Origin: Stomorhina lunata
Lineage: Eukaryota > Arthropoda > Insecta > Diptera > Rhiniidae
DNA: 64,000 nucleotides
Direction of reading: 5' to 3'
Assembly: GCA_933228675.1 (NCBI GenBank)
Contig: OW121744.1
Coordinates: forward strand, 23,028,640-23,092,639
The notes below the pieces were generated by a model. That model did no database searches. It was not told the origin of the DNA and worked only from the letters and a program-made list of their open reading frames with translations. Position numbers and translations under genes: made by a program. Numbering within the stretch: the first letter of the stretch is position 1; each line of letters opens with the position of its first letter. Shown here piece by piece: positions 37,400 to 49,254 of the stretch.

Positions 37400-38187
37400 C
37401 CTTAATTTGTTAGTAAAATTTCCTTGAAATATGCTGTAAATTGCATTACTCAGAAGTGACTCACTCTACTACTCATACAGACTGACACTACATCACTCTA
37501 CACTATCACCTCCCAAGTAAGTACTTTTGCAGAAAATAGAAAATAAAACGTTTTTATCAATAACGATTTCATTGCCTCGCTTTTTGTTTCTTGCAATTTC
37601 CCATTGAAATGTCATTTCTCTCTGTCAATACAACGTTACACTGAATTTGATGTGTTAATGTCAATTTTCGTTTAGTTTTATTCTTCTTTTTTTTACACAC
37701 ACACAGTAAAAAAAGTCATATGTATTGTATGTATGTAAGTAAAAACTAAAATAGGTTACATGACAAGTATCTAAGTGGTGACTTTTTGTAATATAAAGAC
37801 CGTAAGATGTACAGCAAATTTTGTTGATATCTGTTTTTTTTTTATTATTCTACTATTGTTAATAAAAATGTCAATTGTTAATGACAATGAGTCTCATCAC
37901 ATGTCCAATGATGTGCATACAAGCTAGAGACATTGATGATGTGAAGAATGGTTTGATTGACGGGGGGATTTTTATAAAGAAAAAGTTAAAAGCTTCTGCT
38001 AAAAAAATTTTGAAAAGCTTATATTGACCCAAATCAAGATAGTAATGTTAAAATGAAAAACAAAGTTGTCTAATTTTAAAGGCGATATGTGATAATGGTT
38101 CTATTATTTCTTTTAAAAGCATGTATTGGGCCACATTTTCAGCTAAATTTGAACCACAGCTTTTTTAGAATCTGTCAATACTTATGC
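37400..38187. other. Spacer
   Basis: Contains an ACTCACTCTACTACTC-like patch near 37450-37500 and ACAC simple sequence near 37697. No gene is supported. Confidence 0.5.
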
Positions 38188-38383
38188 CATTATATTCCGT
38201 CACAAAATTCAGTTCAATATCTTCGCAAAGTTGGCATTGTAGGATATATAGCCTGAAATCTTACGAAATTCTAAGACAATTGAGAGATGACCGTATGGTT
38301 TTTGTACGTACGTCCTTTTGTCTGTTGAATTAAATTTTATGGTGAATATAAATGCGAAGTTGAATATAATATCTTACTTGTTT
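38188..38383 (+). mobile_element. Decayed, internally deleted family A copy (A4)
   Basis: Matches the start of family A (ATTCCGTCACAAAATTC near 38204, then GAAATTCTAAGACAATTGAG at 38264 and a degenerate GTACGTACGTCC tract). It then jumps to the family A tail (TTATGGTGAATATA, TGAATATAATATCTTACTTG, ending near 38383). About 1.6 kb of interior is missing. It abuts satellite block 7. Confidence 0.6.
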
Positions 38384-41300
38384 TATATAGAAAATTTTGA
38401 AAATACAATTTTTTATAAAAAATTTTTATCGTAAACATTTTTTTTTACTAAATTTTCGTTATAAAATTTTTATTAAAATTTTAAGGTATAGAATTTTTTA
38501 TTCAAATTTTAAAGTATAAAATTTTTTTAGAAATTTTTCGTTATAAAATTTTTTATTGAAAATTTAAGGCAATTTTTATAGAAAATTTTCGTTATACAAT
38601 TTTTTATTAAAATTTTATGGTATAAATTTTTTTTTATAGAAAATTTTCGTTATAAAAATTTTTATTAAAATTTTAAGGTATACAAATTTTTTGTATAAAT
38701 TTTTCGATATACTTTTTCTAAAGAAACTTTTCGCTATAAAACTTTTTATAGAAAATTTTTGGTTTAATTTTTTTTCGCAAAAAAATTTTTAAAGAAAACT
38801 CTTGGAAAAAAAAATAACATTTTATAGGAAATTTGTGCATAAAAAATTTTATACAAAATTTTCGCAAAAAAATTTTTTATAGAAAATTTTCGCTAAAAAA
38901 TTTTATGGCGAAATTTTTCTTTGAAAAATTTTATAGTAAACATTTTTTTAGCGAAAATTTTCTATAATTTTCTATTAATTCTAAAGTTGGAATAAATAAT
39001 TCCCAAAAAATTATAAAATTTTAAGTTAAAAATTTTCTTTAAAAAATTTTATACTAAAATTTTATATTTAATTTTTATGCCAACAATTTTCTATAACAAA
39101 TTTTATACCAAAACTTTTCTATAAAAAATTTTATATCGAAAATTTCATGGAAAAATTTTGTAGTAAACATTTTTTCTTAAAAACTTTATGCTAAAAATTT
39201 TTAAAAAAATTTTCTAAAAAAAAAAATTATAATTAAAATTTTCTAAAAAAAATTTATAGCGAAGATTTTATATAAAAGATTTATATAAAGACTTTTTATA
39301 TAAAAGATTTGTTTTATAGATTTTTTCTAAAAAAAATTTCTATAAAAAATATTACACCAAAAATTTTCTATAAAAAATTTTATACCAAAAATTTTTTATA
39401 AAAAATTTTATACCAAAAATTTTATACCAAAAATTTTCTATAAAAAATTTTATATTGAAAATTTTCTATGAAAATTTTATCGAAAAATGTTATAGTAAAA
39501 ATTTTCTATAACAAATTTTTTACTAAAAATTTTCTATAAAAAATTAAAAAAAAAAATTTCTATTAAAAATTTTATACCAAAAATTTTCTATAAAAAATTT
39601 TATACCAAAAATTGTTTACTTAAAATTTTCTATCAACAAATTTGATACCTAAAATTTTCTATAAAAAATTTTATACCAAAAATATTCTAAAAAAAATTGT
39701 ATACGAAAAATTTTTTATAAAAAATACCAGACACTTTCTATAAAAAAATATATAATGAACATTTTCTATAAAAATTTTATAACGAAAATTTTCTATAAAA
39801 TATTTTCACTTAGAAACTTTATAATAAAAATTTTCTATAAATAATTGTATACCGAAAATTTTCTATAAAAGAATTTATAGCGAAAATTTTCTATAAAAAT
39901 TTTATAACGAAAATTTTTATAAAAAATTTTAAAGCAAAGATTTTCTAGAAGAAATTTAATAGTGAAAATTTTCTGTAAAAAATTTAATAGCGAAAAATTT
40001 TTTATAAAAAATTTTCTATAAAAAATTTTGTACCGAAAATTTTCTATAAAAAATTTTATAGTAAAAAAAGATTTGTTTTATAGATTTTTTCTAAAAAAAA
40101 ATTCTATAAAAAATATTACACCAAAAATTTTCTATAAAAAATTTTATACCAAAAATTTTTTATAAAAAATTTTATACCAAAAATTTTCTATAAAAAATTT
40201 TATATTGAAAATTTTCTATGAAAATTTTATCGAAAAATACTATAACATTTTTCGATAAAATAAAAAATTATCTATAAAAAATTTTATACCGAAAGTTTTC
40301 TATAAAAAATGTATACCGAAAATTTTCTATAAAAAAAATTATACCGAAAATTTTCTATAAAAAATTTTATAGTAAAATTTTTGTATAAAAATTTTATACC
40401 AAAAATTTTCTCTAAAAAATTTATTCCAAAAAATTTCTATAAACAATTTTCTAGCAAAATTTGCTATAAAAAACTTTATAATGAAAATTTTCAGCAAAAA
40501 TTTTTTATGAGAAAATTTATATCCAATATTTTTTGAACTCACGACCATCAAATTTTTTTAGCAAAATTTTATGAAAAAGAATTTATAGTTAAATATTTTA
40601 TATAAATTTTATAGCAAAAGTTTACTATAAAATATTTTGTATCAAATATTTTCTGTAAGCAATTTTATATCCAAAAAATTTCTATAGAAATTTTGTACCG
40701 AAAATTTTCTTTAAAAAATTCCATATCGAATTTTTTGCAAAAATATAAAATTTTCTTTAAAAAATTTTATACCGAAAATTTTCTATAAAAATTTGATGAT
40801 GAAAATTTTCTATAGAAAATTGTATACCAAAAGTTTTCTTAAGCAAATTTTTTACTGAAAATTTCGATAAAAAAATTTTATATTAAAAGTTTTTTTAAAA
40901 ACATTTTATACTAATTTCTTTTTTAAATTTTCTGTAACAAATTTTATAACGAAATGTTTCTTTTATAAATTTTATAACAAAAATTCTCTATAAAAAATTT
41001 TATAACAAAAAATTTGTTTTAAATTTTTATACCAAAAATTTTCTATTAAGAAATTTTCTATTAGAAAATTACTATGAGAAATTTTATGTCTAAAATTTTC
41101 TATGAAAATTTCAGGAAAAAATTTTATAGGGAAAATTTTCTATAAAAAATTTGGTACTTAAAATTTTCTATAAAAATGTGATGTCGAAAATTTTTTATAA
41201 ACAATTTTATACCAAAAATTTTCTTTAAAAAAATTGATACCGAAAATTTCCTATAAAAAATTTTATACTTAAAATTTTCTATAAAAAAAATTAAACCGAC

Positions 41301-41940
41301 AATTTTCTATTAAAAATTCTCTATAAACAATTTTATAATATATAATTTTCTATGAAAAATTTCCATGAAAAAATCTTATGGCTAATATTTTCTATAAAAA
41401 ATTAAACTTAAACTTAAAATTTTATATAAAAATATGATACCAAAAATTGATACCGAAGATCTTTTATAAAAAATTTTATACTTAAAATTTTCAATAAAAA
41501 AAATTTTATACCAAAAATTTGCTATAAAAAGTTGATACCTTAAATCTTCTAAAAAATTTGTAACCGACAATTTTCTATTAAAAATTGAATACCGAAAATT
41601 TTCTATAAAATTTTTTAATTCCTAAAATTTTGTATAAAAAGATTTTATATCAAAAAATTTCTATAAATATTTGGTACTTAAAATTTTCGATAAAAAATTT
41701 GATACCTAAAAATGTATATAAAAAATTTGATACCTAAGATTTTATGTAAAAAATTTGATACCGAAAATTTTCTGTAAAAAATTTTATAGCGAAAATCTTC
41801 CTAAAATTTTCGATAAAAAATTTGATACCTAAAATTTTCTATAAAAAATTTGATACCGAAAATTTTCTATAAAAAATTTTATTACGAAAATTTTCATCAA
41901 AAAGTTTTTATAACGAAAATTTACTATACAAAATTTAATT
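38384..41940. repeat. AT-rich satellite block 7 (28 bp TTTTATACCAAAAA type)
   Basis: About 3.5 kb of units near 28 bp: TTTTCTATAAAAAATTTT plus ATACCAAAAA, with ATACCGAAAA and ATAGCGAAAA variants. CTATAG has become CTATAA, so the dyad is broken. A run of distinctive monomers at about 39305-39490 recurs at about 40069-40240, an offset near 764 bp. ORFs inside are repeat read-through. Confidence 0.9.
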
Positions 41941-43058
41941 CAAAAAAATGGTCCGCACGAATGGGATAGTGGTAGTATGTTCTTAAAAAAATAGTATATA
42001 AATAGTTTGGCTAAAATAGTAAATGAATATTTCATTCGGAACACACTTTGATGAAATAAATTCCCTAGGGAAATTATGTCTTACATATTATATATTGTCA
42101 TAAATAAGTTTCTGCAGCCTTATTTTGATTTACTAATTATGATTGATGATTGAGCTAATGACCAATTTTAAATTAGAAAATGTCAACTAATATCTTTAAC
42201 TATTTTAATTTTACATTAGAAAGAGAAATAAAAAAGGTTTTATGACAATGATAAATGACTTACGAATTTTTTTAATTTTTTAACAAATGGATGGGAGATT
42301 GGGTTAACTCTTCTTTGTGATATTATAATATTAAAATAATGAAATGATTTTCTATGATTTTTTTTCAAATGTACTTCAAATGTATTTCAAATGTATAAGA
42401 GTGTTAATTCATATACAAATATAAAAAGACTGACGACGTGTGTACGTGGCTTTAAACTCAACAAAAAAAAATTATGGATCAGGGATTACTAGATCTCCTT
42501 TTTTTAGTTTTCAAAGCTTTTTGTCAAACTATTACACCTTCAGCGGCGGTTGCGCCAAACAAGTCATAACTCTAATTTTTATATTCTTTTTAATTTCTTC
42601 TTTTCTATAATCGGAATGCGAAGGTTATTGGATACATTTTAACAAATTTGCTTATAAAAACTTTTTCATTAAAAAAACTTTTGCAAATTCCTTCTAACAA
42701 TTAAGGGGTAACATTATCTGATGTGAACTTTATGTATATGTTTTTTTTTTTAATAGTTATAACATTAAATATTCAATAAATCGAAACTAAAGGAAAATGT
42801 CAACAAAACATTTTGTATGTTTTTTTTTTAATATGTTATGGCCCGAAGGCATTAGCTGTAAAAATATTATTTATGAGGAATCTTGGGAAAATATGTTATA
42901 TTTTTTGGTTTCATTTCTGAGGAAATGGATATTCCAAATTTATATATATTTACTTTGAGCTTATATGTAAGCACAAAGTAAAAACATATAAACAATATTT
43001 TAACTATTACAAGAAAACTGAAGATCAATAAGCAGAATTTTTATGATATAACAGATAA
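41941..43058. other. Unique-looking AT-rich region
   Basis: No satellite periodicity. A small GC-richer patch (CAGCGGCGGTTGCGCC, near 42540) stands out, but no ORF or RNA fold could be supported around it. Confidence 0.5.
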
Positions 43059-44697
43059 ATTAAAAAAAAATTTCCAATAAAAATTGTAAATTTTTGAAAA
43101 ATATCATACAAAAATAGTAAATTTTTAAAAAGCTTCCAATAAAATTAGTAAATTTTTGAAAATTTCCAATAAAAAGAGTAAATTTTTGAAAAGTTTCCTA
43201 TAAAAACTGTAAATTTTTGAAAATTTTCCTATAAAAATAGTAAATGTTTGAAAAATTTCCTGTAAAAAAAGTAAATTTTTGAAAAATTTCCTTTAAAAAA
43301 AGTAAATTTTTGAAAAATTTCCTACAAAAATAGAAAATTTTGGAAAAATTTTCTATAAAAATAGTAAATTTTTGAAAATTTTTCTAATTAAAATATTAAA
43401 TTTTTGAAAAATTTCCTATAAAAATAGTAAATTTTTGAAAAATTTCCTATAAAAATAGTAAATTTTTGAAAAATTTCCTATAAAAATAGTAAATTTTTTA
43501 AAAATTTCCTAAAAAAATAGTAAATTTTTTAATAATTTCCTATAAAAATAGTAAATTTTTGAAAAATTTCCTACAAAAAAGTAGGTTTTTAAAAAATTTC
43601 CTATCAAAATAGTAAATTTAAAAAAAAATCCTATCAAAATAGTAAATTTTTGAAGAATTGTCTTTAAAAATAGTAATTTTTTGAAAAATTTCCTAAAAAA
43701 AATGTTTAATTTTTGAAAACTTTCCTATAAAAATAGTAAATCTTTGAAAAATTTTCTTTAAAAATAGTAAATTTTTTAAAAATTTTTTTAAAAATTGTAA
43801 ATTTTTGAAAAATATCTTATAAAATTTTGGAAAATTTTCATATAAATATAGAAATTTTATGAAAAATTTCCTATAAAAATAGTAAATTTTTGAAAAATTT
43901 TCAAAAGTTTTCAAAAATTTAGTATAAAAAATGTAAATTTTTGAAAAATTTCCTAAAAAAATGTTAAAATTTTGAAAAATTTCCTATAAAAATAGTAAAT
44001 CTTTGAAATTTTTTTTTAGAAATAGTAAATTTTTGAAAAATTTCCTTTAAATATCGTAAATTTTTTAAAAATTTCTTATAAAAATAAAAAACTGTTGAAA
44101 AATTTCCTATAAAAATACTAAATTTTTGAAAAATTTCCTTTAAAAATAGTGAATTTTTGAAAAATTTTCTATAAAAATAGGAAATTTTTGAAAAATTTTC
44201 TATAAAAATAGGAAATTTTTGAAAAATTTCCTATAAAAATATTAAATTTAAAAAAAAAATTTCCCATAAAAACAATAAATTTTTGAAAAGTTTTCTATAA
44301 AAATAGTAAACTAAATCTAAATTTTTTAAAAATTTTCTATAAAAATGTAAAATTTTTGAAAAATTTCCTATAAAAATAATAAATTTTTGAAAACTTCCTA
44401 TAAAAATAGTAAATTTATGAAAAATTTCCTATAAAAATAGTAAATTTTTAAAAATTTTCTATAAAAATGGAAAATTTTTGAAAAATTTCTTATAAAAATT
44501 GTAAATTTTTAAAAATTTCCTATAGAAATAGTAAATTTTTGAAAATTTTCATATAAAAACCGTAAATTTTTGAAAAATTTCCTCTAAAAATAGTAAATTT
44601 TTTACCTATAATAGTTGTAAATTTTTAAAAAATTTCCTATCAAAATAAAAAATTTTCTAAAAATTTCCTAGAAAAATAGTGAATTTTTGAAAAATTT
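43059..44697 (+). repeat. 31 bp AATAGTAAATTTTTGAAAAA satellite, block 8 (diverged)
   Basis: Roughly 50 monomers of a 31 bp unit: CCTATAAAAATAGTAAA followed by TTTTTGAAAAATTT. Most copies carry several changes (TTTAAA for TATAAA, TTTTTAAAAA for TTTTTGAAAAA). The unit has two dyads, CTAT-AAAA-ATAG and AAATTTTTGAAAAATTT. Block 9 has the same unit in the same orientation after about 1.2 kb of other sequence. Confidence 0.93.
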
Positions 44698-45904
44698 GTC
44701 TGGCCGATTACAAAACATTACGTTTTCTTTTTAAAGCAAGGGTTATCAGCCACCCTGTACAATATTACTTCATTGTATGTTCATTTATATTCTTTTATAT
44801 TTTGTTAACTTCCTATTTTATTGTTACATATTTTCACAATATTTCTACGTTTTTACATTGTTCGGCCGATAGAACCTTGAGCACATTTGTACATCTGTCA
44901 AAAGGCTTATAGAATTATTTTTGTCCTACTACAATACACATACTAAAGCAGTAAATACTTTCACTTTTGCATTGTCAAAGATCCTGAAAGAAAAACCACA
45001 TAAATAGTTGAGAAAAATAAAAATGTCACAAATCCAAACTAAATATTTTCCTACATCAATAGAATGTCTGACCTCGACCCCTTTTTAGTCGTATACTACA
45101 GTTTCTTAAACACTCATTTATGCATACTAAGTAAAATAATCCCACACACATATACAAACATATACACTTACTTTGTAAACTAAAACATACATACATTCAT
45201 ATTATTCATAAACATATGATAGATATTATAGAAATTTTCAGATTTTTTATTTAACAAATATTTTTTATATTTTGTTTATTTTCAAACAAAAAAAATAAAA
45301 TTAAAAAAATTGTACAAATGTAGAAAAAAAGTATTTATGCAAATATATTATTTAATATCTACATATTTTCTATGTATATATTTTAGTACCATTGTGTCCG
45401 TCTGCCTATTGATGTTTGTTGTTGTTAAACAAAGTAAAATGAAAACAAGAGTCAAACAAAGATGGCAATACATACAAACGCACACACAAATGTATTTATA
45501 GAAGAAAATTTCCATATTTATCCAGGCGGAAACGGAAATGTGTTATGTATTTTGCTGTTGTTTAACATACACAATATTAAACAGTTTTGCTTTGTTTTTT
45601 TCAAATATTTCATGGATCTTGATTATAGCATTCGTGTGTATGCGAACGTGTTGAGGTCGTTAAATTTTTAAAATCAACTTAATATGTTTTTAAAAATATT
45701 GAATGTGAGACAAAAAAAGTTTCAATAAAATCCTAGAGGGAAAATATGTATAAAGGGCAAGTCTCTCATAGGGCCTTTTTGTACTCTAGGAAAACTTGTC
45801 ATGTGTTGTTGGTTTAATTAAGATTGACTCAATTAAAAGTGTTCCAAATGAAATTTGTAGTTGTATTAAATAAAACTCAAACCGTGCAATCTAAAACTAT
45901 TAAA
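44698..45904. other. Non-repeat interval between blocks 8 and 9
   Basis: About 1.2 kb of lower-repeat sequence. Two ORFs (45310-45501 and 45462-45671) overlap in different frames. Their translations are hydrophobic and lack a known domain. They could be chance ORFs or a remnant, and I do not call a gene. Confidence 0.45.
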
Positions 45905-48505
45905 CTAGTAAATTTTTGAAAAAATTCCTATTAAAAATAGTAACCTTTTAAAAATTTTCCTATAAAAATAGTAAATTTTTGAAAAATTTCCTATAAAAAT
46001 AGTAAATTTTTGAAAAATTTCCTATAAAAATAGTAAATTTTTGAAAAATTTCCTATAAAAATAGTAAATTTTTGAAAAATTTCCTATAAAAATAGTAAAT
46101 TTTTGAAAAATTTCCTATAAAAATAGTAAATTTTTGAAAAATTTCCTATAAATATAGTAAATTTTTGAAAAATTTCCTATAAAAATAGTAAATTTTTGAA
46201 AAATTTCCTATAAAAATAGTAAATTTTTGAAAAATTTCCTATAAAAATAGTAAATTTTTGAAAAATTTCCTATAAAAATAGTAAATTTTTGAAAAATTTC
46301 CTGTAAAAATAGTAAATTTTTGAAAAATTTCCTATAAAAATAGTAAATTTTTGAAAAATTTCCTATAAAAATAGTAAATTTTTGAAAAATTTCCTATTAA
46401 AAAAGTAAATTTTTGAAAAATTTCCTATAAAAATAGTAAATTTTTGAAAAATTTCCTATAAAAATAGTAAATTTTGGAAAAATTTTCTACAAAAAAGTAA
46501 GTTTTTGAAAAATTTGCTATAGAAATAGTAAATTTTTAAAAAAATTGCTATACAATTAGTAAATTTTTGAAAATTTTGCTATAAAAATAGTAAATTTTTG
46601 AAAAATTTCCTATAAAAATAATAAGTTTTTGAAAAATTTGCTACAAAATTAGTAAATTTTTGAAAAATTTGCTATAAAAATAGTGAATTTTTGAGAAATT
46701 TGCTACCAAAATGGTAAATTTTTGAAAAATTTCCTATAAAAATAGTAAATTTTTGAAAAAGTTCCTATAAAAATAGTAAATTTTTGAAAAAGTTCCTACA
46801 CAAATAATAAATTTTTGAAAAATTCCCTTCAAAAATAGGAAACTTTTGAAAAATTTCCTATAAAAATAGGAAATTTTTGAAAAATTTCCTTTAAAAATAG
46901 GAAATTTTTTAAATATTCCCTATAAGAATAGTAAATTTTTAAAAATTTTCCTTTAAAAATAGTAAATTTTTGAAAAATTTTTAAAAATAGTAAATTTTAA
47001 AAAAATTTCCTATAAAAATAGTAAATTTTTGAAAAATTTCCTATAAAAATAGTAAATTTTTGAAAAATTTCCTATAAAAATAGTAAATTTTTGAAAAGTT
47101 TCCTATAAAAATAGTAAATTTTTGAAAAGTTTCCTTTAAAAATAGTAAATTTTTGAAAAATTACCTATAAAAATAGTAAATTTTTGAAAAATTTCCTATA
47201 AAAATAGTAAATTTTTGAAAAATTTCCTATAAAAATAGTAAATTTTTGAAATATTTTCTATAAAAATAGTAAATTTTTGAAAAATTTCCAATAAAAATAG
47301 TAAATTTTTGAAAAATTTCCTATAAAAATAGTAAATTTTTGAAAAATTTCCTATAAAAATAGTAAATTTTTGAAAAATTTCCTATAAAAATAGTAAATTT
47401 TTGAAAAATTTCCTATAAAAATAGTAAATTTTTGAAAAATTTCCTATAAAAATAGTAAATTTTTGAAAAATTTCCTATAAAAATAGTAAATTTTTGAAAA
47501 ATTTCCTATAAAAATAGTAAATTTTTGAAAAATTTCCTATAAAAATAGTAAATTTTTGAAAAATTTCCTATAAAAATAGTAAATTTTTGAAAAATTTCCT
47601 ATAAAAATAGTAAATTTTTGAAAAATTTCCTATAAAAATAGTAAATTTTGGAAAAATTTTCTACAAAAAAGTAAGTTTTTGAAAAATTTGCTATAGAAAT
47701 AGTAAATTTTTAAAAAAATTGCTATACAATTAGTAAATTTTTGAAAATTTTGCTATAAAAATAGTAAATTTTTGAAAAATTTCCTATAAAAATAATAAGT
47801 TTTTGAAAAATTTGCTACAAAATTAGTAAATTTTTGAAAAATTTGCTATAAAAATAGTGAATTTTTGAGAAATTTGCTACCAAAATGGTAAATTTTTGAA
47901 AAATTTCCTAAAAAAATAGTAAATTTTTGAAAAAGTTCCTATAAAAATAGTAAATTTTTGAAAAAGTTCCTACACAAATAATAAATTTTTGAAAAATTCC
48001 CTTCAAAAATAGGAAACTTTTGAAAAATTTCCTATAAAAATAGGAAATTTTTGAAAAATTTCCTTTAAAATAGGAAATTTTTTAAATATTCCCTATAAGA
48101 ATAGTAAATTTTTAAAAATTTTCCTTTAAAAATAGTAAAGTTTTGAAAAATTTTCTTATAGAAATAGTAAATTTTTGAAAAATTTCGTATAAAAATAGTA
48201 AATTTTGGAAAAATTTCCTATAAAAATAGAAAATTTTTGTAAAATTTCCTATAAAAATAGTAAATTTTTGAAAAATTTCCAATAAAAATAGTAAATTTTT
48301 TAATAATTTCCTATAAAAATAGTAATTTTTTGTAAAATTTCCTATAAAAATAGTAAATTATGGAAAATTTTCCCATAGAAATAGTAAATTTTTGTAAAAT
48401 TTCCTACAAAAATAGTAAATTTTTGAAAAATTTCATATAAAGATAGAAAATTTTTGTAAAATTTCCTTAAAGATAGTAAGTTTTTAAAAAAAAATTTCTA
48501 TAAAA
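45905..48505 (+). repeat. 31 bp AATAGTAAATTTTTGAAAAA satellite, block 9 (partly homogenised)
   Basis: Same 31 bp monomer as block 8. Stretches at about 45960-46470 and 47020-47640 are nearly invariant. They are separated and followed by variant-rich blocks (46471-46975 and 47644-48147) that are copies of each other. The edges from about 48150 to 48505 are decayed. Confidence 0.95.
46471..48147 (+). repeat. ~1.17 kb higher-order repeat in block 9
   Basis: The variant monomer series 46471-46975 recurs at 47644-48147 in the same order: TTTTGGAAAAATTTTCTAC, AAAAAAGTAAGTTTTTG, GCTATACAATTAGTAAA, TTGAGAAATTTGCTACC, CCCTTCAAAAATAGG, TTTTTTAAATATTCCC. Only a few differences were seen, for example one A lost at about 48067. 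The offset is 1173 bp. Confidence 0.9.
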
Positions 48506-49104
48506 AAGGATATGAAGGCTACAATTTATTGAAAAAAGTATTCCATTTACATGTGCTTGTAAAAGTACAAAGCAGATTTGTTTAAATTTTATTGAATTTT
48601 CATAGTAATATATAATATTAATGTGTTTTAGTTCCAAGTCAAATTCTTAAAAAAAAAAAAAATAAAAGAATTTATATTTTTGATGCCATCCGACAAAGAT
48701 TATTGTTATCACAATAATATAGACCTTGACAATTGTCAAACCCCTGTCAATCTGATCTTTGAATGTAATAAATATTCATGTCCATTACACTGATTTTTAT
48801 ATGTTTCCTGTATTACTTTTTGATTTATTTTTATTCTGTTTTCTTTGTATATTTTTCAAGCGAAAAGATGTTTACAATTCTTGTGATTATGTGTTGCTTG
48901 TTCTTTTTTATATAGATATATATTTTATTTAAAAATACATAATATACATAACTGATTGTCCATTTACATCAGAGAAGCCCAAATATGGATTGTGTTATGA
49001 CTTGTGGGTCATCACACACAACAATTGAAAAGAGTACATAGTTACTTTTAGATTTCAGCTTTTTACAAAATTTTCCCAAGAAATTATCGTTCGCTAGGAA
49101 ACAA
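48506..49104. other. Spacer left of the mariner relic
   Basis: AT-rich, non-repeat sequence. Further decayed transposase sequence might be expected immediately upstream of 49105, but I could not read it in frame. Confidence 0.45.
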
Positions 49105-49235
49105 TTGATATTTTTCCGATATGACCCTCAGCTATTTTTTCTTTTCTCAGATCTCAAAAGATTGCTCGCTCGAAAGAAATTTATTGCTGATGGAGAGATT
49201 TTTACCAAAACTGAGGAAATTCCTCAGTCCGAAGC
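49105..49235 (+). pseudogene. Mariner-type transposase C-terminal relic
   Basis: The translation contains YDPQL, then FLFSDLKRLLARKKF, then GEIFTKTEE. Mariner transposases have, near the third catalytic aspartate, a YSPDLAPSD segment, then a (Y/F)xLFxxLKxxLxGKxF segment and an EEV-type acidic stretch. The match is collinear, but the APSD residues carrying the catalytic Asp are deleted. The frame is only about 43 codons long before it runs into satellite block 10. It is therefore a dead fragment of a Tc1/mariner element, not a functional gene. No terminal repeats were seen around it. The assignment rests on reading the motif by eye. Confidence 0.6.
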
Positions 49236-49254
49236 TTATGTAATTTTAAAATTA

